Positions 51,079 to 62,270 of a stretch of 64,000 bases of DNA are shown piece by piece. The notes beneath the pieces were generated by a model. The model was not told the DNA's origin. It searched no databases and worked only from the letters and a program-made list of their open reading frames with translations. The stretch covers positions 186,001 to 250,000 of the forward strand of contig JACGCK010000012.1 in NCBI GenBank assembly GCA_014925825.1, written 5' to 3'. Made by a program: the position numbers and the translations under genes. Within the stretch, counting starts at the first letter, position 1; the number at the start of each line of letters is the position of its first letter. This DNA comes from Pholiota molesta (taxonomy: Eukaryota; Basidiomycota; Agaricomycetes; Agaricales; Strophariaceae).

Positions 51079-52387
51079 ATGGATTCCTCTCTCGACAGCA
51101 TCTGGGACGAACCCGCCATCGAGAACTCCCCAAGCGGCCGCATGTCCCTGAACTGTCGATGATGAGGACAATATACCCAGAGCGTCCAAGCGCCCTCGAT
51201 CAGCTCTCTTCCTCTCTGACGCTGACGACTCGGATGAAGATGTTGGGCCATCCAGAAAACCAGCGAGTCACACAGCTCCGCCTCCTCAAGAGGTCGATAT
51301 GGATGCTCTATTTGCCGAGTTTGACGACGATGATTTGGCATTACAACCTCTCCCCGCGCGCATTGACGAGGAAGCAGTGGCGCGTCGAGCTGAGGCGCGT
51401 TACCGAAATATGCCTGGTCTGACACCCCACCAAATTATGCCAAGCAGCTCTCCTTCACGCGACGTAGATGAAAGAACAACAAACGGCAAGACTGACAAAG
51501 GAGATAATGAGAAAAAGGCACGCCGGAAAATCCTTAAATTAGACGAAAGTCGGTTGCTGGGCTCCAATGGTTTTCCAGAACTTATCAAGATGACGAAGGA
51601 CTTCAAAATAAAAGGAAAAGGTCACGAAGTAAGCCAATAACCTGATATTAGTAATTGTCTAACAATTTACAACGTATTAGGCTACGGATCTCAACCGTAT
51701 TTTACAAACATACCAATATTGGGCTCATCAATTATACCCTAAAATGCAATTCCACGATACCGTTGAGCGCGTCGAAAAACTGTGTCACTCGCGCCGTATG
51801 AACGTGAGCTGATTTTCCGCCCGAATAACCTTCCCTATTCAAATGAACCCCAGGTATCCCTGTCCGTATGGCGCGATGAAGCCCACGGGATCATGAATCG
51901 GAGAAAAGACACGGATGATGAAGTGGACGAAAACGAGGATGGAGATAATGCGGATCATGTTGAGGATACCACGATGGATACCGATGATCACCTACTACGT
52001 CCTCGGTCTTCATCCTCTATTCCATCCTCGCGTGCATCTTCTCCACCAGCGACATCGGGCGCGGAAAGCGAGGTTCCATTGCAGCCACGAGTAGAAGCCC
52101 CCAAAGCCCCTTCTCAGCATGGAGAGGAGGATGACGAAGAGGCGTTTTGGAGATCTCTCGATGAATTTGGAGAGGAATCTTCTGGGGCTCATGCGCCGCC
52201 CCCCGTTCCAACCGCAGTTCCGCCTGCACCCATGGATGACGACGATGAAATGTGGGATATAATCAATGAAGTCGAGCAATCAACGGCGCAGTCTTCAAAT
52301 CGTCCGCCGCCACCACCAGCACCTTCAAATCCACCGTCAGCAATCCCCGCAGCTGCCGAAGACGATTGGGATGATATGTATCTTTAA
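51079..52387 (+). CDS. CSM3: Replication fork protection protein Csm3/Swi3 (TIPIN homologue)
   Basis: Partner of Tof1/Swi1 (Timeless) at stalled replication forks. Starts MDSSLDSIWDEPAIENSPSG, then RASKRPRSALFLSDADDSDE. The Swi3 domain: RKILKLDESRLLGSNGFPEL, IKMTKDFKIKGKGHE, and, after an intron, ATDLNRILQTYQYWAHQLYP and FHDTVERVEKLCHSRRMN. A further intron (51803-51853) leads to VSLSVWRDEAHGIMNRR. The C-terminal half is acidic, Pro-rich and ends AEDDWDDMYL, a typical fungal conserved end. The frame shifts by two bases near 51146-51152; an extra C in the CCC run and an extra A in the AA run restore MSPETVDDEDN. Head-to-head with the NTM1 gene. Confidence 0.93.
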
Positions 52388-52533
52388 CACTAATGTCCAT
52401 GATTATTACAATCCCCGATCTTTATGACCATACTGTAGTGTACATAGTACGAAAATATATATGCCCTATATGAATAACAAAACAACGACAGCGACGAGAT
52501 GGAAATTATACCTAGATATCTAAACGAATTTAC

Positions 52534-54651
52534 CTATGAGGCGTCCGCGTCCATCAACGATTCTGGTGCCCATAGAACGCATCTTCCACTAGCGTTACCG
52601 CTAACCGCACGTTCAATGATACTTGGGTGTGAGCAAGTAACAGCCTGCACCGCGCTTATCCTAGAAAATTTTCGTTAGTTAACTATTACACGTATTAATT
52701 AGAAAAAGCATACATTGTTGGATCAGAAAGTGAGGTCACCAAGTCACCCTACAATTATTAAATATATCAGAATTGAAGTATTGTCTATGCAAAATTATAC
52801 ATACCTTGCTCGAGTAAATGTCAAGCGAATGGTTCATATTTCCCACTGTGAAGTGGGGATACGCATCGGGATTGGGACTCCATTGGGCTCGCAAAATGGT
52901 AAGCCATTTCCCCTATTTCAAAAAATTAACATTTGTAAAGGAGCAACGAGACAATACTTACCGTTTGACAGTTATGCTGTATCTGACAGAAAGGTCGGAG
53001 ACTTGGGAAGGGTTCATTACCTTCGAATACCGGCGATCTAATGTCCCATACTGTCTCGAAAGTCAGATCTACAACCCGAGTTGGATATTGGTAGAAACGT
53101 ACAACGCAGGGTATCATCATAACTAGTGCTGACAATTTGGCGACCCCTAGGATCCCAATAGGCTGAACTTGCAGATTTATTATGTTTCCATTCTCCTCGG
53201 TAGAGCCCCTTTCCGGCAGCAGATTGAGAATAGTCCTTGATGACAGAGCCATCGAAATCGAGAGTATGCCTGGTAGATTTGTCCTTGGCTGCCTTTTGCG
53301 CTGCAGCATCCAATAAAGAAACGGGCATGCCATTAAGCTTGCGTGCGTCCCAAATTCTGTGAACAGTGACAGATATCAGCAAGCGGAATACACTCATAGT
53401 TGTTACACTCTTACTTGAGCAGGCGGCTATTACTCGCTGTGAGCAAAAAATGTGGACGGGTGGGGTTCACGCTGATAGAGCCAATTTTCACGTCGGAGAG
53501 TTCGTATCTACGTGCGTGTGACTTGTCTTCACGAAGGTCTAGATGAGTCGCGCCACCTGAGCCATCCGACACCCACATTTCCTGTCCAGTGGCAGGTAGA
53601 TCAATGCTGCAGATAATGTTATTATCCTCGGTAGAGTAGATTTCTTTCGAGGTGCCAGAAACAAACGAAAGGCTGCGAATTGTGCAATCATAAGAACTGG
53701 TGTAGATCTTGAATATTAATAGTTCAGATTTATTCACCGAATCAATTAATTGGTGCCTTACATTATGTGAGTCAATGGGATCCACTTTTATACTTGAGAT
53801 GGAAGATTTAGGCGTTGCTGGCCAATGAAGTTGAAGACGCCAATACTTTCCACCTTCCCTATTTTCTGGGGCAATGTCGTCGTCTTCGTCCTCATCTAGA
53901 GGAGCCCTGGCATCCCAGATGCCCAGTTGACCATGCTTGTCTACGGGAAATTAAATTAAACGGATGCCAGCACGATTCTTATGCCACGTACCTCCGAAAA
54001 ATATTAGATCCTTCGTAACTTCGGGATGATATGCAGCGCAGTACACTCTGTTTGTTGTAACCTTTGCACGGGATACGACCTTGAGATTTTGTACTTTATC
54101 TCGTAGTTCCTTCACAGCGGCTACATGTTTGGCCTCTTCTGCATACGCGAACGCTTCAGGATTTCCAACACGCCGAGATACTTGAGCGACGCTTTGCATG
54201 GTAGCGGACAGCTCGGAGACATCTTGAGGAGAATCCGTTTCAGCAAGAGTGTGGAAGTTTAGGGTATCATGACGCGGTCGTTTCGCGATTCGAGCTCGTT
54301 CTAATGCTTCCTCTTGTTCTTTCAGCTCCTGCTCACGTTCTTTCTAAGACGCAAATCAATAGGCAACACACAAGATATAGAAGCGAAAGCCCCATACTTG
54401 TCGGCGCGCGCGTTCTTCTGGTGTTCCTTCTACATCACCGCCAGCTTTCGAAAGCAATCGCCTTGATTGCCTCCTTGGAAGTTCAACCGATCTTTCGCGT
54501 TTTACTTTCTTGGGTTGAACTGGTTTTGCCGCGGCTTTCTCCTTAGCTGGTCCTCCTAGGTCACTGAGGGCTTGTTGGAGTCCCAATTGCTCGAACAAGG
54601 CCCGATTCTTGGCAATGTTAGCTTCGCGGTCGAGCTCACTAAAGTCGACAT
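52534..54651 (-). CDS. CMR1: DNA damage-binding WD40 protein Cmr1 (WDR76-like)
   Basis: Cmr1 is a nuclear WD40 protein that accumulates at damaged or stressed chromatin. Starts with SELDREANIAKNRALFEQLG. The charged linker has KEREQELKEQEEALERARIA, then KVTTNRVYCAAYHPEVTKDL, FFGDKHGQLGIWDARAPLDE, IYTSSYDCTIRSLSFVSGTS, EMWVSDGSGGATHLDLREDK, SISVNPTRPHFLLTASNSRL, IWDARKLNGMPVSL and SASSAYWDPRGRQIVSTSYD. The last exon reads AVTCSHPSIIERAVSGNASG then RCVLWAPESLM and ends MDADAS. Start codon taken at 54651; one T appears missing immediately after (ATGTCGACTTTAG), so MSTFSELDRE is the expected start. About nine introns of ordinary size. No frameshift elsewhere was needed for the blocks listed. Confidence 0.93.
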
Positions 54652-55590
54652 GTAAGGCGGCGTTGGTAACTGGGTTACTGTGATGGACAGATAGCCCTGC
54701 TTACTATTGAGATTTGGCGGGCATTTGAGCGCGGTTCCGATGCAGCCGTTGATCTAGTTTGTTGGCGCTATGTATATGCTTGAGGCAAAATGGAGACGGT
54801 ATGTGAGCAGGCGTAATTGAGCACAAATTGGACCGCGGTTTCTCGTTTATTGTCACAGACACAAACAGTCACATATCACATGGTCTGTCAATATACCCCC
54901 GTGCCTGTGACAAGAAGGTGCCTTAATTGACAGAGCTTGCACTGAGCACAACTCTTTGCAAACTCCTTGAGTCCTTCATTCGTTTCATTTACACACTGAC
55001 ACTCAAAAGCAATCTATGCATTCCCCTGCAGATACTTGATCCTTTACAGTTGGATCTATTCGACTGCTCCATGTGGCCTCCTTTACCATCGATTGCTAAT
55101 GACTTACTGTTGACCATGGCCTGCTACAGCGTGCTACCCTAACATCCTTGTTCTCTGAAAGGAAATCCAACATTGACTGTCTCCTCGCCATTGGAATCAC
55201 GGAAAATTACGACTGATATAGACAGGTAACTAAGACACCGATGGTCAATTGAATGCCACGTTTTCGACGAATTCGTTGAGCTATCGACCGTTGCCATCCA
55301 ACAAGCAGTTTCTCTCAGTGACTCTGGCACAGCCTATCATGAAACTGAATCTAATGCGACATGTGGAAAAGATCTCAATGTACACTAGAGATGATTTCTA
55401 TCATCTATCTCACTTCTTGGGCTGGAAGGTGATCTGGACTATATAAACGTTGCAAGAAATCTTCTGTCATTCAGCCACCCTTCGTATTCTCTCATCTTTC
55501 TTCTCGAGCAGAGCTCATCAAAGTTTCTCTTTCTTTCGCATTCTATCCCATCTTCATTTATTTTATTTGACCTGCTCGCCATTCTACGTC
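54652..55590. other. Intergenic region with TATA box for the downstream gene
   Basis: 939 bp. The left half is the CMR1 promoter side, the right half the promoter of the secreted propeller protein. No coding signal recognised. Confidence 0.45.
55440..55448 (+). promoter_or_regulatory. TATA box upstream of the secreted propeller gene
   Basis: TATATAAAC about 145 bp before the start codon at 55591, followed by a CT-rich leader. Good core-promoter match. Confidence 0.6.
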
Positions 55591-57259
55591 ATGAAGCTGT
55601 CCGTTACTTCGATTTTCATCTCGATGATGATAGTTTCTGGAGGAAGATGTGCTCCTACCTCCCAACCGAAACTCAGTGCAAATGCTGCAAGTCGGCAAAT
55701 GTCTCCAAGTACCGGTCAGGCGTTCGGCGCTGCATATTGTAGGTCTACGAAATTGTCTCCAGTACTTGACGACTCATAATTTCTTACAGTTATCACTAAT
55801 GAACCCAGCGGAAATGTCTTGATTGCGGCCGACATCGCTAGTAATGGAAAACTGGTGTGAAATGACCTCCTTCATTATTCAATATGCGACTCACTTTCTC
55901 TTTTTTCAGACTCTGCGACGAGCATTTGACGTAGGAGGATTAGGCGCTCATGGCCTGAGTGCTTCGGTCGGTCCAGATCCTTTGTTTGCACAAGGCTCTG
56001 TAAAAGCTTCTTCCGCTGGCAATATTGTTGCAACTGTCAACGTATGTGTTCATTTCTGTTTCTATCTCTCTGGATATTGAAAAACACAATAGCCTGGATC
56101 CAACACACTGGCCGTATTCAGCATCAACCCCAATGATGCAACCAGTCTTCAGATGATTGGGAAGCCAGTAGGCAGCGGCGGGGAATTCCCCATGTCTCTA
56201 ACGATAAACAAAGCTGGAAATACGGTTTGCGCGCTTAATGGAGGAGCTGTCAATGGCGTTGGGTATGTGTCGATCAAATTCCTGTATGTCGTCGTGAATG
56301 CCAGCTTACGGTCCCCAAAGCTGTTTCAAAGTAGACCCAAAGCAAGGTTTAGTCCCAATAGCCAACACCGTCCGATCCCTTGGCCTCAACCAAACTACTC
56401 CTGCGACTGGCCCCGCTGGAAGCGCCAGCCACATCATTTTTTCCGAGGACAATTCCCAACTTATTGCCTCGGTGAAAGGCGTCCCCCACAGCCCGGATTC
56501 CTTGCCGTTTGGGATGTCGCCGCAGACGGATCGCTCTCTGCGGACTTCACATCGGTCGCACCGCAATCTGGTGGCCTCTTGCCCTTCTCAATGACCGTTA
56601 TTCCTGGGACGAACGCCATTCTCGCTACCGATGCAGGGCTTGGCTTTGATATTTTCGACTTCAACGCGCGGCCGCTAATTCAACTTCAAACTCTACTGCT
56701 ACCGGAGACAGATCTTCCGCAAACGCTATCGCTGGTCAATCGGCGACATGTTGGTCAAGCTTCAGCCCCAAGACAGGAAATTTCTTCCTGACCGATATCG
56801 GAACGTCGACCATTACTGAAGTCAATGTCGATGCCAATCTCAAAGGAACAATCGTCAAGGTAAATAACATCCATGGCCTCTATATAATTTACCCACTCAA
56901 CCTCGCTCCATTGTAATAGCAATATCCACAAACTGCAGGTTCAGCAACGATTGACAATGATGTTGCCACAGTCAATGGAAATGAGTGAGTACATTTTCGT
57001 CCATGGCTGTATCTATCCGCTAAACCGTCGATCCAGTTTCCTTTATGTCCTCGCTCCCAACGCGACTAGCATTGATGTTCTGGCTCTTCCAGCGGCTGGT
57101 AAAGCAACAAGCATACAAAAGGTTGATATCGCCGGACCCGTAAGATCAGCTGGCATCACTATCAGTACGTCCAACGAACCAGAGCGCTGTATGTTTTCTA
57201 ACCACCTTTTCTTAGGCGCGAACAACCTCCAAGGCATGACCACTTTTGTCAGAAAGTGA
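55591..57259 (+). CDS. Secreted beta-propeller protein, lactonase/3-carboxymuconate-cyclase-like
   Basis: Signal peptide MKLSVTSIFISMMIVSGGRC. The mature protein reads FITNEPSGNVLIAADIASNG, KLTLRRAFDVGGLGAHG, VKASSAGNIVATVNPGSNTL, AVFSINPNDATSLQMIGKPV, SLTINKAGNTVCALNGGAVN, GVGCFKVDPKQGLVPIANTV, SASHIIFSEDNSQLIASVKG, PGFLAVWDVAADGSLSADFT and AGSATIDNDVATVNGNDFLY. The repeating N-x-V-x-x-F-x-I/V-x-x-DG pattern is that of seven-bladed lactonase-type propellers (PF10282-like). Many basidiomycetes carry several such secreted copies, often labelled 3-carboxymuconate cyclase; enzymatic activity here is unproven. Introns near 55739-55790, 55855-55911, 56042-56092, 56262-56325, 56862-56920 and 56981-57035. 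Some frames do not join cleanly near 56485-56505 and 56680. Ends GMTTFVRK. Confidence 0.75.
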
Positions 57260-57294
57260 TATGTGTACAGCGCCCACTAGACACCGCAGCATTT

Positions 57295-57545
57295 TTTTTA
57301 TTTCAAGATAATTTTCGTTCACATACATCTGTACATTTTGCAATATTCATGGCTCTGATTATTTTGCAACCGCTCTGACAAGAGACTCATCAGGATAAAA
57401 TGACCTATTAATTGGTTCCATCAAGGGTACATGGTCTACATACTACTTACTTAGTACGACAGTACGATCATGTCGAAGAAAATAAGTAAGTCAAGGACAA
57501 AAGATATGGATCAGTATTTACGGTACTGCTACAAACGCGACAGGT
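57295..57545 (+). repeat. Diverged duplicated segment, copy 1
   Basis: Shares ordered blocks with copy 2 about 1.0 kb downstream: ATTTCAAG, GCTCTGATTAT-TGCAA, CTCTG-CAAG, AAAATGACC, GAAGAAAATAAGTAAGTCAAG (interrupted) and ACTGCT-AAACGCGA. Boundaries are approximate because similarity fades gradually. Confidence 0.55.
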
Positions 57546-58284
57546 TTGTTTATCCTGCGATCTCATGCTCTTTGGTATAAACACCTTCTCAATCGCACAT
57601 GATGTTTCTTGCTGGATATACTTTGTTACTTTGAGATTTTTGCGGCTGAGATCACCTCTGCGTTGTTGTTGTTGAAACCCTGACAATACTGTGGGTTGCT
57701 CGTGAGTCGTCGTCATGTTGTGCCAGGCATCAGATGAGGCTACTGCTCGAGTTGCTCGAGTCTTCCAGGCTCTGAGATGTGCGGACCAGTCGAATGGACA
57801 AGAATTCAAAATTTAGAAATTTGAAGGTACCAGTGGTTGTCATGGATTGGAAAAACTCATGCACTTGGCAAAGAAGGAGAAGGAGAAGTTTGGCCAAAAA
57901 AAGTGTACGAAGCACTCACCTTAGCTCATTTCCATGGGTATGCCCTTGGCGGTATCCGTCTTCCAAATTTTCCAATCTGGTAAAGGAGACAATAACCAAA
58001 AATAAAAATACCCTACAGATGTCACCCAACATCGAAAGATCTTTCCACATTTAAAAGATCCATACCGCAGAAGCGTATGCAGAAATTTTAGTAATCCCCT
58101 ATGGTTAGTTGTCATGATAGTTTTAGTGTCACATTGCTCTTGTCATATGCCTAGTCGGCCTTGCTTCGCGATCACGGACTAAATACATGCATTATCTCTC
58201 TAACTATTTTCCCATAGGCTTAACAATCTCTAGACTCGAAATATAACACTATGAAAGTGAAGATGGAACTTGTCGGAAGTCGTT

Positions 58285-58500
58285 GAATTTCAAGTTTTCA
58301 TTGTTGTAAAATTGTTATTGTGTATCTGTACGTCTCACAAATATAATTATGCGCTCTGATTATACTGCAAATACTCTGTCAAGTACAGGAAAAAATGACC
58401 GGATTGATTCCCCTGAGATGTCGCAATAATGAAGTTGAAGAAAAGAAAAATAAGTCAAGTACAAAGACACCGATACTGCTGAAAACGCGATTACAATGAC
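58285..58500 (+). repeat. Diverged duplicated segment, copy 2
   Basis: Counterpart of the segment at 57295-57545, same orientation and same block order, with small gaps. It lies just 3' of the unknown gene on the minus strand. Confidence 0.55.
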
Positions 58501-58722
58501 CAGAGCAAACAGGATAACAATTAATAGAAAATGCAAGGTCGGAAAGCGGAAAAAGTCAGAAAGGAAACGAAACTAAAATATTCCTTAATGTATTAAGTAA
58601 CCGTAGAAAGTGGGTGAATGAGATACAACGATGCATACACCGGTATACAGGAGTGTGATGAATGTCCAACTCTAATCCTCGTTGCACGTCGTGGTTGGGT
58701 CGTGGTTGGTATACTTCATGAA

Positions 58723-60600
58723 TTATGTGACTTCTAGTATTGAGGTTTCAAGGACGCGGAATTGATCTGAGGATTTAGAGTGTTCCGACCATCCAACGAC
58801 CTCGCGCCAGTTGTGTGTGTTTGCCTCCTTCTCGCCTGCACCGGCAAACATGCCAACTTCGTCATCAGTGAGACCACGGAAAATTAAAAAGAGCCGAGTG
58901 AATGCGCAGGGATCCGTGGTTACTGTGATATCGATCGCAGCGGCAATCTTGCTGGGAGATAGGAATCGGTATGCAATGTTCTTATGTGCAGAGAAGGAAG
59001 ACATGTGGTTGCTATAAAAAAGGTAATAAGTATGCTATATGGGGTTATGATCTTAGCTGTGTCTTACTTGATAAATGAAGTACGGGCGTGTAAAGACATC
59101 CCAAGTTGATCTAGTACGATCATAAGATGGGGCAGGAAGTCTCGGAAGGACATGGCGAAGCCATTACGAGGGGTGATAAAATCATTAGGATCGTACATGG
59201 TCGCATCAGGACTGGATCATCATTTCAGTGATCGATGCAGTAAATAAGAAAGATAACACTTACATTGCCTCATAATACAGAGCAGTCGACACCATTTCAC
59301 TTTCAAAGTGTTCAAGGCACCTCCAGGATGTACTCGTAAGAAATATTTCACCTTACTCGACCCTTTTGTATCCTCCACTTGTTCCGGTGGAGGCCAAGCA
59401 ATCCCAGTTTCCAAAGAGGAGAGAACGTCAGGACAACATCGCAGTACTGGACAGCAGGAGAGAGGATCGTCAAAACACATTTAGCGGTGGCGGGTTTCGT
59501 CACGACTGCCAGTTTACTCATGACTCTTGTATCGATTAGCATGTCTGGATTATACTCTTGGCCAGGAGGAAGTCGCGTGCCACTGAATTCCATGGTGTGG
59601 GTATCGCCAGAATGGATGATGTCCAGTTTTCCCCAAAACATTCCATCGACGAGCGTTCCATCCTCCATTCTAGACATGTCGAGTTCATCTGAATTTATTG
59701 TAACGTCCAGCGCGACATTCTGACCAGGAGTCAACTCCAGGTTGAAAGTACCAGGCATTTCCAAGATAGGCGGTGGTCTGGTTGTTGGATAAGGGAAATG
59801 ATGTCATCGGTCACTGGATGAGAACACTCACGGAGGCGGGCTAAATGTACGACAAGCGTTAAGGAAGTGATAGAATTGTCCAGCTGGCAAAAGCACTTAC
59901 GGAGGTTCATCTGGGGGAGGTGGGGCATCAGTCACAATCTCAACGCGTATTCCTTGGACTCCCATAATCGCGATTTGATACGAGTCTTCACCCGTTAACT
60001 AGTAAGGTATGAAAACAGATATCAGTCTAGTTGGAGGGAACGTACATAGATATAGGGTCCAGCTACAATCTCTAAGTTGACATCAGCTCGTTTCCGCGAA
60101 GAGAATTGGATAGATGGACGAACTGCAGCGTGAATTGACGCGTACTCCACCGGCACTCGGAGGTTGAACATAGCATCTGGAGGGGGTTTGGTCCACTCTG
60201 TCGCTGCTGCCATCAGTTCCTACGGTACATGAGAACGCGAGTTGGAGGGAAACTGAGTTCGTGATAATAAACGCACTTGAAAGCTATTCGGTAACTGAAA
60301 ATACAAGCGTTGGTTTGATTCTAGCAGTAGGATCGGGGCATGCTCACCATTCGCAGCGTTTCCATCTCGCCAAACGCGAGGGTCAGCAGTCGAGGTCTTG
60401 CAACCGCCATTGCGGTATTTTGGGGAGGTTCTGGCTCTTTCGGCTTGGGTTGAATTTGCCCCAGAAGTTTTGGGTTGGCGGCGCTGGTAGACCCGTGTGC
60501 GTAGACCTGTTAAGAATAGCAAGCATAGCGAAATATAAGACGTACGCAACAAGAGAAAGGTAAGAGCGCCTACGTCGGAGAGAGGAGCATAGAAAGAAGG
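58723..60600 (-). CDS. Uncharacterised intron-rich protein of an Agaricomycete family
   Basis: Strongly coding but no function known to me. Conserved-looking blocks in order: ANGEHAPILLLESNQRLYFQ, then MAAATEWTKPPPDAMFNLRV, VDVNLEIVAGPYIY-like (ADVNLEIVAGPYIY), YQIAIMGVQGIRVEIVTDAP, a Pro-rich bridge, EMPGTFNLELTPGQNVALDV, VDGMFWGKLDIIHSGDTHTM, VKYFLRVHPGGALEHFESEM, VSTALYYEAM, then DPNDFITPRNGFAMSFRDF, LDQLGMSLHARTSFI, FSAHKNIAYRFLSPSKIAAA and AFTRLFLIFRGLTDDEVGMF. It ends QFRVLETSILEVT. It looks like beta-rich sandwich domains followed by an alpha/beta C-terminal part. From memory similar hypothetical proteins occur in many mushroom genomes. At least eight introns. Frame breaks near 59316 (one G short) and near 59405. 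The start is uncertain; no good ATG is obvious between 60570 and 60720. Confidence 0.65.
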
Positions 60601-60911
60601 AAAAAGACAACTGGGTAAGACCGAGGATGTTATCAAGACTGAAAGCCACGCAGACCGGAACGGATTTAGAGGATTGTTGACTCAGTGTTGACTCCAAACA
60701 GGACCACGATGGGAACACGAGGCAAACTGAGGCAAAGGGCTCTTTATCGATCTCCTCAATCAGAAGTGATATCCTTCAATAGACTGATTGATCGGATGCA
60801 AAAATGCTGCGAACGAGTAGACAGACCAGAGAGTCGACGGGTATGCTATGTTTTATCTAGTGGGTTGGTTTACGGTGAAAAGAAAGGAAAGTTGAAGGAA
60901 AGGGCAAAGTG

Positions 60912-60941
60912 GGAATAAAGCTCGGATCCAAATCGGAGTAG
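60912..60941 (+). repeat. 30-bp direct repeat, copy A
   Basis: Matches copy B at 27 of 30 positions; shared core CTCGGATCCAA and TCGGAGTAG. Confidence 0.7.
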
Positions 60942-61108
60942 TAACCACTCAATCTGATAAGATTCCCAGCATCATCCAAGCATCATCTCCATTTTTCCAT
61001 ACTTTTCTTGAGTCTTGCTTGAGTCTGCTTGATTTCTATCGAGCGTTTCTTTACCCTCATAGAAGGGACTGTCACCGGTCTATATTTTGTTTAGTTAGAT
61101 GAAAGACA

Positions 61109-61138
61109 GGAATAGACCTCGGATCCAAGTCGGAGTAG
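61109..61138 (+). repeat. 30-bp direct repeat, copy B
   Basis: Second copy, 197 bp from copy A in the same orientation; differs at three positions. Confidence 0.7.
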
Positions 61139-62270
61139 CTTCTATCGCGCAATTCTCCTCCAAGGCAATGGTATTTGCTATTGGATTAAAAATATGAAAT
61201 GAGAATTATTAAACCGAAGTGACAGTTTTGAAAGGCAATCCGGCCATTGAAAATGGTACTTAGATCGCACATCCCCACCCTCAGACACTGCTCTATCAAT
61301 GTCGACCCGAACCACGAGAAATCCTTGCATCCAGGCATCCTGAGCTGTCCACTTTCTACATACCTGCGCGCACGATTAAGACATAGAAGTCCATCGGACG
61401 GCCTTTTTCTGTTCCTTCCCCCTTGTTCGAGGCTACCAGACTTGATTCCGATTTCTTTTTTGCATACATCCTTCATCACTCGTCCCTTTTGTAGCAACAG
61501 AGCTATAGCGCTAAGCTCCAGAAGTTCCTCAACGAAGGAATCTTGAGAACATATCGAGAAGTACTTTGAAACTGATTGCCGTTTGCACTAATGTTTGAAG
61601 TCCCTTCAAGCACTCCAAGATCTTTGTCCCGTAGCTTGCAGCAGATGTCGGAATCTCCAGCGAGTAAGAGATAACCTATGTTCCCTCACGAACAGATGCC
61701 CATGCCTATGTTGGAGTCCAATAACCTATCGGGGGGAAAAGCTGAATTGATACCAGAGGCCAGACTTCCAGAGGAAAACGTGGAGTTTCCGTTTCCAGAG
61801 ACCAGCGATGTACACAGTACTGGTCTTTGAATCAGATAGACACCCAGCCATACTAGCCAAGGGATAGATGTGTACGATGAAATAAATGAATTTGGAGTTT
61901 TGAGTGGCCACGGCTTGTGTATGGCCAAAAGTTGTCCAGAAACAACGAGTTTTCGAAGCAAAAGCCTTCAAGACACAAAGCAGGCTTGGGGTATCGTTCT
62001 CATCAGCAGCTCTCACGGAACAGACCGTATTCTCCTGCTCTTATACTTCATCTATATGATATATCTTGAGGATACTCTTCCAAATGTCGGCGAAGATGAT
62101 AGAAGAAGGAATTTAGCACAACGAAGGTGGAGGGAGGAATCAAAACGTGCAAGCCAATGATGAGCCACACGACCAGTTCATGCAATCTGATAAGATCTTT
62201 ATTACATAAGCCAATACGCGCCAACTTTCAGACTTTTTTGTGGTCAACTTCAAGTTGTTTAGAAATTAAC

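Larger units (their letters stand above)
57260..58722. other. Intergenic region, 1.5 kb, with two diverged copies of a repeat
   Basis: AT-rich sequence between convergent genes. It holds the two related segments listed separately about 1 kb apart. Open frames of 60-110 codons exist on both strands (for example minus 57468-57809), but none has a recognisable motif. I see no gene I can support. Confidence 0.5.
60601..62270. other. Region of 1.7 kb without a convincing gene
   Basis: Contains a 30-bp direct repeat pair and scattered open frames. From 61591 a short frame (MFEVPSSTPRSLSRSLQQMS...) runs into TAA at 61671, and the same frame resumes at 61678 (MFPHEQMPMPMLESNNLSGG...) to a stop at 61831; the composition looks protein-like. 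A further 96-codon frame lies at 61870-62160. I cannot join them into a gene with normal splice sites. Confidence 0.45.
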
